A stretch of DNA of 13,237 nucleotides, from positions 1 to 13,237 of the forward strand of contig JAFQPC010000109.1 of the NCBI GenBank assembly GCA_017411935.1. Direction: 5' to 3'. Made by a program: the position numbers and the translations under genes. The notes beneath the pieces are model-generated. The model saw only the letters and a program-made list of their open reading frames with translations, ran no database searches and was not told the origin of the DNA. Positions 7,711 to 13,237 of this stretch are shown here, piece by piece (within the stretch, counting starts at the first letter, position 1; the number at the start of each line of letters is the position of its first letter). The DNA comes from Clostridia bacterium (GTDB taxonomy: Bacteria > Bacillota > Clostridia > Oscillospirales > CAG-272).

Positions 7711-8433
7711 TTATTTTTGTCCGTGTGATTCAAGCACGGAAATTTCTTCTTCGGTCAAATAGCGCCATTCGCCGCGCGCCATAGACGCATCGAGCGTCAG
7801 ATTACCAAAGCGAATACGTTCCAAGTAAATAATTTTATTATTTAATGCTTCCAGCATCCGTTTGATTTGATGATATTTTCCTTCGATCAAAGTGATTTTT
7901 CCTGCCGCTCCCGTTTCATCCAAAACAATTTTGGCAGGCTTCGTTTCATATCCGTCCTCAAGAGTAACGCCCGCTTCAAAACAACGGACATCGTCCTCGG
8001 AGATCGGAAATTTTGCCCGAAAATAATATTCTTTTTCTACGTGAGTTTTCGGTGCAAGCAAACGATGCGCAAGCGCACCGTTATCGGTAATGAGCATCAG
8101 TCCAAAGGTGTTTTTATCCAGCCGTCCACACGGAAAAAGATCATTCTTCCGCATCTCGGTGGGCAAAAGATCGAGCACCGTACGATCACGTCCGTCTTCT
8201 GTCGCGCTGACGACCCCCTCGGGCTTGTTCATTAAAATATAGGTATATTTTCGGTAGACCACTGAGTTTCCGCAAAAGATCACGCTATCATTTTCGGGGT
8301 CGATCTTCTGGTCTGCCGAAGATGCCACACGTCCGTTGACAGAAACTCCGCCTGAACGAATGATCTTTTTTGCTTCGGAACGCGAGGCACAGCCCGTAAT
8401 TCCAAGAAATTTATCCAAACGCATCGTTGCCAT
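7711..8433 (-). CDS. rsuA: RsuA-family rRNA pseudouridine synthase
   Basis: Cytoplasmic enzyme that isomerises a specific uridine in ribosomal RNA to pseudouridine; RsuA itself acts on 16S rRNA, while close relatives RluB/E/F act on 23S. An N-terminal S4 RNA-binding domain (RLDKFLGITGCASRSEAKK, residues 5-23, to about 60) precedes the synthase domain. Catalytic Asp106 lies in GRLDKNTFGLMLIT, and the family motif EGKYHQIKRM is at 185-194. Length 240 is normal. ATG at 8433 is preferred over Met4 because AAAGGAG (minus; 8440-8446) is 6 bases away. It lies 18 bases after the small membrane peptide gene and 17 before tex, so these are probably cotranscribed. The short KNTFGLML segment and overall length fit RsuA (16S) slightly better than RluB, but the target base is not proven. 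Confidence 0.93.
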   Translation of the reverse strand: MATMRLDKFLGITGCASRSEAKKIIRSGGVSVNGRVASSADQKIDPENDSVIFCGNSVVYRKYTYILMNKPEGVVSATEDGRDRTVLDLLPTEMRKNDLFPCGRLDKNTFGLMLITDNGALAHRLLAPKTHVEKEYYFRAKFPISEDDVRCFEAGVTLEDGYETKPAKIVLDETGAAGKITLIEGKYHQIKRMLEALNNKIIYLERIRFGNLTLDASMARGEWRYLTEEEISVLESHGQK

Positions 8434-8451
8434 CCCCGTCTCCTTTGTATC

Positions 8452-8577
8452 TCAAAACCAAAAGATCAATAATAAAACTCCAACAAGGATTCCAATGACC
8501 GCAAATCCTGCGCGAAATCCTTCCCAAAAAGCCTCTTTTGTTTTGTTCGTATTCTTCGTTTTCTTGGTATTTTCCAT
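8452..8577 (-). CDS. Small single-span membrane peptide, 41 residues
   Basis: Short open frame in the gap between the permease and rsuA. It starts at ATG 8577 and ends with TGA at 8452-8454. A ribosome binding site AGGGGTGA (plus 8585-8592) lies 7 bases before the ATG. The peptide has a Lys/Thr/Asn-rich N-terminus (MENTKKTKNTNKTKEAFW), then GFRAGFAV and one hydrophobic span of about 17 residues (VIGILVGVLLLIFWF) that ends at the stop codon. This predicts one membrane helix with a positive cytoplasmic N-terminus. I recognise no family. Support comes from the good ribosome binding site, tight fit in the operon (43 bases after the permease stop, 18 before rsuA) and a coherent topology. A role linked to the permease or another membrane partner is only a guess. 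Confidence 0.7.
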   Translation of the reverse strand: MENTKKTKNTNKTKEAFWEGFRAGFAVIGILVGVLLLIFWF

Positions 8578-8620
8578 CACGGTATCACCCCTATGATATT
8601 GTGTCCCAAGAACTCCGAGT

Positions 8621-9529
8621 TCATTCTTTTGGGCAATTTGGAAGCGCTTTTGCCTTGTCGGGACGCTGAGAAATCAATACTCCTGCAAAAATCAAAGCGC
8701 AACCTGCGTAGCCAAGTGCGGAAATATGATCCATCCCGAATACCGCCCCACCAATCGCACTAAAGACCGATTCGGTCGAAAGCAGAATGGCAGCAAAGGT
8801 GGGATCGGCGCGTTTTTGTGCAATCACCTGTAAGGTATACGCTACACCGACCGAAAGCACTCCGCAATAAAGAATTGCCCATTTTGCTTCTAAAATACCG
8901 CCCAACGTCGGTGTCTCAAAAAGAAACATCGATACAACGCCCCATATAGCGCATACAAAAAACTGTCCCCAAGCAAAATGTAAGGAACGAAGGTTCTTTC
9001 CCAAGCGGTCGACAAGAATCATATGTGCCGTCCAAAAGAAGGATCCAACGAGGATCAAAAGCTCTCCCATGCCAAAGCGAAATCCCTCCCCCGCCTTGTA
9101 GCAAAGTAAGAACAATCCAACCACAGCGCAAACTGCACCGATCCAAACCTGAACTCCCGTTTTTTGACGGAAGATCAAAAAACAAGCAATGGGAATGAGG
9201 ACGATATAAAGTCCCGTAATAAAGCCCGCCACACCCGCGCTTCGGGTATAAACGATTCCGATCTGTTGTAGCGTCGATGCGCAAAACAACACCGTTCCCG
9301 CAAGAAGTGAGGCTACGAAGGTTTTTTTGCGTTCTTCTCTGCTTGATCTTCCTTTTTCAAAAATCAGAACCACGGGCAACAACGAAATAACGCCCAAAGC
9401 AAACCGCGTACCGTTCAGTGTCAATGGTCCAACATAATTGACACCGTCCACCTGCGCAACAAAGGCAAAGCCCCAAATCATCGCTGTCAGCAATAAAAGT
9501 CCATTCGTCCAAAGATTGGTTTTCTTCAT
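8621..9529 (-). CDS. EamA/DMT-family membrane transporter
   Basis: Integral membrane permease of the drug/metabolite transporter superfamily, which exports or exchanges small metabolites such as amino acids or cofactors; the substrate cannot be read from the sequence. The 302 residues hold two EamA repeats (about 8-145 and 153-288) and roughly ten hydrophobic spans. The first span is NGLLLLTAMIWGFAFV (9-24), with the family-typical TAMIWG. The repeat-2 start is GELLILVGSFFWTAHMILVD (155-174), and LSTESVFSAIGGAVF (250-264) is the usual penultimate-helix region. The tail is short and charged. Start ATG 9529 gives the normal N-terminus, but no strong Shine-Dalgarno precedes it. The upstream gene stops 18 bases away, so translation may be coupled. 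Confidence 0.93.
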   Translation of the reverse strand: MKKTNLWTNGLLLLTAMIWGFAFVAQVDGVNYVGPLTLNGTRFALGVISLLPVVLIFEKGRSSREERKKTFVASLLAGTVLFCASTLQQIGIVYTRSAGVAGFITGLYIVLIPIACFLIFRQKTGVQVWIGAVCAVVGLFLLCYKAGEGFRFGMGELLILVGSFFWTAHMILVDRLGKNLRSLHFAWGQFFVCAIWGVVSMFLFETPTLGGILEAKWAILYCGVLSVGVAYTLQVIAQKRADPTFAAILLSTESVFSAIGGAVFGMDHISALGYAGCALIFAGVLISQRPDKAKALPNCPKE

Positions 9530-9547
9530 AGTGTGATTTAATTCTTT

Positions 9548-10273
9548 TTAATCTTCTTTTCTGTAATTGACAATTGCTCGAAAAGTATCCACTTCGAATT
9601 CATACGCTTTTTCCTGACTGCTTCGCCCCATCACCAAAGGTTGCATCAGGCAAAGCACTGTATCTTCGGGCAAAAGCTTCAACACATCATAATCCTTATA
9701 CGCTTCGGTATCGCCAAGACGAATACCGTATTCGTCAATTGCTCCGTTCGGCGTTTCCGAAAAGACCTCCGAAAGAGGACGCAAAGCACCACCGTGCAAA
9801 GCCTCCTCATATAACCAAGGATCCAGCAAATAAATCGAAGATTCTCCCGTTTGTAAATACGTGGAATATGTACTATATTGATTCGTATTATGTTCGCGAT
9901 CTACCCGCAATGGCTTTCCGTTTTCATCTGTTTGAGATTCAATCAACTTGATTTGCTCCTCGGAAAAGATCTGATACATCGAAAGAGTCGCCACGCGATC
10001 TCCGTTTTCATCAAAATCCTCAGGCAAAAAGAGAGTCATCATATCATTCAACTGCTGTTGCTGCGAGCTCGAAACACTGCAATGTCCGGCATATACGATC
10101 ATAATATCCTTTTTTTCTCGCGTACAAGCTTGTACAATGCAAATAGTGAGAACGATCACCAATGCCGCAATACCAATCGTTACCCATTTGTAATGATACC
10201 AAAAATTATCAAACCATTTGGCAAACCGTCCTTCTATGACGATTTCTCCGCCGGGCTTTTTTTCCTCATTCAT
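9548..10273 (-). CDS. Membrane-anchored extracytoplasmic protein of unknown function
   Basis: Unrecognised family. From the ATG at 10273 it is 241 residues. An N-terminal cytoplasmic stretch (EIVIEGRFAKWFDNFWYHYK) leads into one membrane span (about 31-50, VTIGIAALVIVLTICIVQAC), followed by a soluble domain of about 185 residues outside the membrane. That domain begins DIMIVYAGHCSV and contains SSIYLLDPWLYEEALHGGAL and RPLSEVF, which faintly recalls solute-binding-protein folds, but this is impression only. The Cys in QACT follows the span and lacks a convincing lipobox. A TTG at 10282, 4 bases from AAAGGAG (10287-10293), is an alternative start; ATG 10273 is 13 bases away. It sits between greA and the EamA permease in the same direction. 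Confidence 0.85.
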   Translation of the reverse strand: MNEEKKPGGEIVIEGRFAKWFDNFWYHYKWVTIGIAALVIVLTICIVQACTREKKDIMIVYAGHCSVSSSQQQQLNDMMTLFLPEDFDENGDRVATLSMYQIFSEEQIKLIESQTDENGKPLRVDREHNTNQYSTYSTYLQTGESSIYLLDPWLYEEALHGGALRPLSEVFSETPNGAIDEYGIRLGDTEAYKDYDVLKLLPEDTVLCLMQPLVMGRSSQEKAYEFEVDTFRAIVNYRKED

Positions 10274-10303
10274 GGATTTCAAGTTACTCCTTTATTGAAA
10301 GAT

Positions 10304-10335
10304 GGGGATTGCCGCAAAAGATCTGCGACAACCCC
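10304..10335 (-). terminator. Hairpin between greA and the downstream gene, possible weak terminator
   Basis: On the minus strand GGGGTTGTCGCA and TGCGGCAATCCCC form a stem of about 12 bp with one bulged T and one G-U pair, around a 7-base loop. The following ATCTTTC is a poor T run. It lies 21 bases after the greA stop and could cause partial termination or stabilise a 3' end, giving greA more transcript than the genes downstream. Confidence 0.4.
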
Positions 10336-10356
10336 AAAATACTGTTCTGATTCGTC

Positions 10357-10830
10357 TTATGCCTTATAAACGTCCAATACTTTCAGATTTACCATTCCCG
10401 AAGGAACTTCTACGCAGACAGTATCCCCCTTTTTCGCGCCGATCAGTGATCTGCCGACGGGCGACATATCAGAAATCTTATTATCAAAGGGATCTGCTTC
10501 GTTCGAGCCGACGATCTTATACTCTACTTCGATTCCGTTGCGCTCCACTTTAACGCAGGAACCAAGACCGACAACTTCGGAATTGATTTCGGAATCGTCT
10601 ACCACGACCGCGTGCTGAATCAGCTCGTCGAGCTCCTTGATCCTTGCCTCATTCTTTGCCTGCTCGTTTCTTGCTTCATCGTACTCCGCATTCTCCGAAA
10701 GGTCTCCAAACGATCTTGCTTCTGCGATCGCAACTTTAATTCTTTCTCTTTCCTCTTTGGTTCGGAAATCGTATTCCGCCTTCAGTTTTTCAAAGCCTTC
10801 CTGCGTATATTTGAAAATTGCAGCCATCAT
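10357..10830 (-). CDS. greA: Transcription elongation factor GreA
   Basis: Cytoplasmic factor that enters the secondary channel of RNA polymerase and stimulates cleavage of backtracked RNA, rescuing arrested complexes. The 157-residue length is typical. An N-terminal coiled coil (about 10-77) carries the acidic tip in GDLSENAEYDEA, with the expected Asp43 and Glu46. The FKBP-like C-terminal domain (about 82-157) has the family signature ISDMSPVGRSLIGAKKGDTV (119-138). Two adjacent ATGs exist; the second (10827) is 7 bases from the ribosome binding site AAGGAG (plus 10835-10840), the first only 4, so the second may be used. It starts 32 bases after the S41 protease stop in the same direction. 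Confidence 0.97.
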   Translation of the reverse strand: MMAAIFKYTQEGFEKLKAEYDFRTKEERERIKVAIAEARSFGDLSENAEYDEARNEQAKNEARIKELDELIQHAVVVDDSEINSEVVGLGSCVKVERNGIEVEYKIVGSNEADPFDNKISDMSPVGRSLIGAKKGDTVCVEVPSGMVNLKVLDVYKA

Positions 10831-10862
10831 TGTTCTCCTTTATGTGTGAATATAATTTTTTC

Positions 10863-12299
10863 TTATTTCAATAAATCAATTGCAAATCGAAGCTGATTGT
10901 CATCGGCTTCTTCTCGAATATAAATGCTTCCTTCTCCCTCAAGCGCCACTTTATGATCGGGATCAATTCCGATGCCGTCATAGCCTTTCGTATCTTTTCC
11001 CGAATAATACATTGCCGTCGTGAGTTTTAAAGCACCCGTATATCCATATTGAACGAGTGGCATGATCGTTTGCATACTTCCCTTGCCGTAGGTCTTTTCT
11101 CCGACAATCGCTCCAAGATCATAGTCTCGAAAGGTCGCGGTAAATAGTTCTGCCGCACTTGCCGTTCCTCCGTTGCAAAGAACAACCGCGTTCAGATCCT
11201 TATATTTTCCGATATCCGATTCCGAAACACTACATCCTTCGTAAATTCCCGAATACTTGACGGATTTCACCTTGGAGATCTCTTCATTTCCCGCTTTATC
11301 CTTCACGCGGATCAATACGTCACCCTCGGAAAGGAAATAACTCAAAATTGCCTCGATTGATTGTAGCGTTCCACCGGGATTGTTGCGAAGATCAAAAACA
11401 AAGCGCTCACAACCTGCTTTTTTCAGCCGATCCACCTCAGCCGAAAATTGTTTCGGTGTCGTCAGGTCAAACTGAATGATGCGAATAATTCCAACCTCAC
11501 CGGAATCGGATACTTCTCCGTACACTGAATCCGAGGTAAACTCAGCTCTGACAACGCTTCTTTCAATGGGAGCACTCCAAACACCGTTTTCCTTGCGAAG
11601 AATTTGAAACTTTGCCGTCGTTCCGGCAACTCCCTGTAACTTTTGAAGCGCCGCTTCGTAGCCCAAAGAATCTACCGTAAGGAAGCTTCCGTTCGATTCC
11701 ACCGCGTAAATCACATCCCCCGGCTTGACTCCATTCTCCTCATCATCAGCAGGTGAATCTTTTGTAACGTGAAAAACCTGAATAACTTCCTGCGTTTTTC
11801 CATCATATTCAATTTTGGTATACGCAACGTTGACACCGATTCCCTGAGTCTTTCCCTCCGAGCTTGCCATCATTGCGGCATATTCCTCTGCCGTATAATA
11901 TGCGGCATATGGGTCTCCCGTAGCATAAACGTATGCTTTCAACGCCGCTGCCATCATTTCTTCCTCGTCAAGCTCCGCAAAGCTCAGTTGTGAGAAGATC
12001 TGATCAAACAGTTCAAACGGATAATAGCGGTCATCGCCCGAAACAAGAGTTTCGTTTTGCACCTCTATGATGCGTTTTTTGTATACGCCACTTAAGCAGG
12101 TGTAAGTCAACATTACCGAAGCCAACACCAAAGCAATTCCCGCAAAAATTGCGGTATGCAATGAGATCCGCTTTACTTTTTTGGGCGCTGGAGCACCGTT
12201 GTCGGAAAACAAAGTCTCGCACGAAGCTTCACTTTTTTCCGATCCTACGATTTCACCCTCATTTTCATTCTCATTTTCATTTTTGATTTCTTCTGACAC
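10863..12299 (-). CDS. Membrane-anchored S41 (CtpA-like) carboxy-terminal processing protease
   Basis: Serine peptidase of the S41 family that trims or degrades proteins outside the cytoplasmic membrane using a Ser-Lys dyad. The 478 residues contain an acidic cytoplasmic N-terminus with an Asn-Glu repeat (residues 7-14), a single signal-anchor span (about 49-70, IFAGIALVLASVMLTYTCLS), a PDZ domain (about 150-235, with VKPGDVIYAV) and the protease core. The core shows RFVFDLRNNPGGTL (299-312), Ser381 in NGGTASAAELF and Lys406 in GEKTYGKGSM, with DGIGIDPDHKV near the end. The start is GTG at 12299; AAAGGAG (plus 12311-12317) lies 11 bases upstream. It is the first gene of the minus-strand run after a strong terminator, so a promoter is expected between about 12310 and 12398, but I find no clear -35/-10 pair. 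Likely substrates are envelope proteins; a sporulation or signalling role is possible but unsupported here. Confidence 0.95.
   Translation of the reverse strand: MSEEIKNENENENEGEIVGSEKSEASCETLFSDNGAPAPKKVKRISLHTAIFAGIALVLASVMLTYTCLSGVYKKRIIEVQNETLVSGDDRYYPFELFDQIFSQLSFAELDEEEMMAAALKAYVYATGDPYAAYYTAEEYAAMMASSEGKTQGIGVNVAYTKIEYDGKTQEVIQVFHVTKDSPADDEENGVKPGDVIYAVESNGSFLTVDSLGYEAALQKLQGVAGTTAKFQILRKENGVWSAPIERSVVRAEFTSDSVYGEVSDSGEVGIIRIIQFDLTTPKQFSAEVDRLKKAGCERFVFDLRNNPGGTLQSIEAILSYFLSEGDVLIRVKDKAGNEEISKVKSVKYSGIYEGCSVSESDIGKYKDLNAVVLCNGGTASAAELFTATFRDYDLGAIVGEKTYGKGSMQTIMPLVQYGYTGALKLTTAMYYSGKDTKGYDGIGIDPDHKVALEGEGSIYIREEADDNQLRFAIDLLK
12261..12284. repeat. Short hexamer repeat in the protease N-terminus
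   Basis: Four tandem, imperfect six-base units (ATTTTC, ATTCTC, ATTTTC, ATTTTT on the plus strand) encode the alternating Asn-Glu run of the S41 protease cytoplasmic tail. Gain or loss of a unit would stay in frame. Confidence 0.6.
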
Positions 12300-12381
12300 T
12301 TCAAAAATTTCTCCTTTGATCTTTGTTTTGCTTTTCGGAAAAATCCAATGTCACACGGGATCGCGCCCGATTCTTTACAAA

Positions 12382-12397
12382 GATGCCTTATGGCATC
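12382..12397 (-). other. Small second hairpin after the regulator terminator
   Basis: GATGCC-ATAA-GGCATC on the minus strand is a perfect 6-bp stem that follows the terminator stem with almost no gap, itself followed by TTTG. It may add to termination efficiency or shape the 5' leader of the protease transcript. Confidence 0.4.
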
Positions 12398-12398
12398 G

Positions 12399-12434
12399 AA
12401 AAGCGAAATACTCCGCTACGGCGGAGTATTCCGC
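12399..12434 (-). terminator. Rho-independent terminator of the PucR/CdaR-like gene
   Basis: On the minus strand GCGGAATACTCCGC and GCGGAGTATTTCGC form a 14-bp stem with one G-U pair and the 4-base loop CGTA, followed by TTTT (12399-12402). It starts 10 bases after the regulator's stop codon. Confidence 0.88.
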
Positions 12435-12443
12435 AATTATGTC

Positions 12444-13237
12444 TTAAAACTTTACAGGCTTGGAATCCAGATATTTACGAACCATCAAGGCAACCTTAAA
12501 AGTGATCGCATGCTCAAATTCGCGCAGATCAAGACCCGTCAGCTTGCGGATCTTTTCCAAACGGTAGACCAAGGTGTTTCTATGTACAAAGAGCTTTCTC
12601 GACGTTTCGGAAACGTTAAGATTGTTCTCAAAGAAGCACTGGATCGTCATCAAGGTCTCGCGGTCGAGTGTCTCAAGACTTCCCTTCTTAAAGACCTCCT
12701 GCAAGAACATTTCGCAAAGCGTGGTAGGAAGCTGATAGATCAATCGTCCGATACCAAGATTTTCATAACTGATAATATTCTTTTCGGTCTCAAACACCTT
12801 TCCGACTTCAAGGGCGACCTGCGCCTCCTGATATGCCTTGGCAAGATCCTTGATATTATCAACGATCGTCGAAATACCGATGACGACCTTCGTATAAAAC
12901 TCCGTCGAAAGCGTATCCGCGATATTGATCGCGAGCTTTTCAATCTCTTTCATTTCGGTTCCCGCCTTCAGTTCCTTCACGAGAACGATATCGTGCTCAC
13001 CAACACTGATAACGTAATCCTTGGACTTGTCGGGAAACATATTCTGAAGCATCTCAAAGGGCATCATATCGGTCTTTCCAAAGAACTTGATCAAGAATAC
13101 AACACGAAGCTCCTCGGTATTGAAATGCAACTCTTTGGATTTAATATAGATATCGCTTGGAAGAATGTTGTCAAGAATAATATTTTTAATGAAAGAACCC
13201 TTATCATACTTTTCATCGTACAAGCTCTTGATGTTGC
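12444..13237 (-). CDS. PucR/CdaR-like transcriptional regulator (5' end missing)
   Basis: DNA-binding regulator of the PucR/CdaR group, members of which activate genes for using purines, sugar acids or similar compounds. The frame is open to the right edge; the TTG at 13221-13223 is an internal Leu codon, not a convincing start. The 263 visible residues contain a GGDEF-like middle domain (about the first 165 residues; VISVGEHDIVLVKE, KVVIGISTIVDNI, AYQEAQVALEVG) and a C-terminal PucR-type helix-turn-helix. The latter spans roughly the last 75 residues, with TIQCFFENNLNVSETSRKLF followed by VHRNTLVYRLEKIRKLTGLD, a highly typical motif. The N-terminal sensory part lies outside the window. It is on the same strand as the S41 protease gene but separated by a strong terminator, so a shared transcript is unlikely. 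Confidence 0.92.
   Translation of the reverse strand, partial: NIKSLYDEKYDKGSFIKNIILDNILPSDIYIKSKELHFNTEELRVVFLIKFFGKTDMMPFEMLQNMFPDKSKDYVISVGEHDIVLVKELKAGTEMKEIEKLAINIADTLSTEFYTKVVIGISTIVDNIKDLAKAYQEAQVALEVGKVFETEKNIISYENLGIGRLIYQLPTTLCEMFLQEVFKKGSLETLDRETLMTIQCFFENNLNVSETSRKLFVHRNTLVYRLEKIRKLTGLDLREFEHAITFKVALMVRKYLDSKPVKF

Noticed and set aside
7106..7762. Plus-strand open frame of 218 codons over the tex 5' end
   Set aside because: The minus-strand frame gives a clear Tex N-terminus; the plus-strand frame also runs across the tex-rsuA junction without a plausible product.

Overview
The window looks like chromosome from a Gram-positive Clostridia-type bacterium, probably an uncultured gut lineage of the Oscillospiraceae or Christensenellales kind. 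This rests on strong AAAGGAG-type ribosome binding sites, GTG starts, a stand-alone MsmX/UgpC-type sugar ATPase, a PucR/CdaR-like regulator and gene families typical of that group. Species assignment is inference. I see no tRNA, rRNA, CRISPR array, insertion sequence or phage gene cluster.

Layout. Positions 1-816 (+) hold the 3' part of a Xer-type tyrosine recombinase, closed by a strong terminator. Positions 984-4154 (+) hold one very long gene: an ECF-like sigma factor (about 180 residues) fused to an extension of roughly 870 residues. That extension has helical repeat-like parts and two copies of a beta-rich module. The gene stands alone between two terminators; the second one also serves the convergent sugar-transport ATPase gene (4213-5328, -).

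From 12299 down to 5533 all genes lie on the minus strand with short gaps. In transcription order they are: a membrane-anchored S41 (CtpA-like) protease, GreA, a membrane-anchored extracytoplasmic protein of unknown function, an EamA/DMT-family permease, a 41-residue single-span membrane peptide, an RsuA-family pseudouridine synthase, and Tex. This suggests one or two operons that mix RNA and transcription maintenance (GreA, RsuA, Tex) with envelope functions. The tex reading frame is broken by a one-base shift near 7130 while the rest of the gene looks sound. Upstream of the protease gene, after a good terminator, lies the 3' end of a PucR/CdaR-like regulator gene that runs off the right edge.

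The most unusual item is the giant sigma-factor fusion. A duplicated module of a type I associate with secreted proteins or lipoproteins sits on a protein with no visible signal peptide or membrane segment. No anti-sigma gene is adjacent, so the extension may itself be the regulatory part. The tex frameshift and the unlisted small membrane peptide come next in interest.
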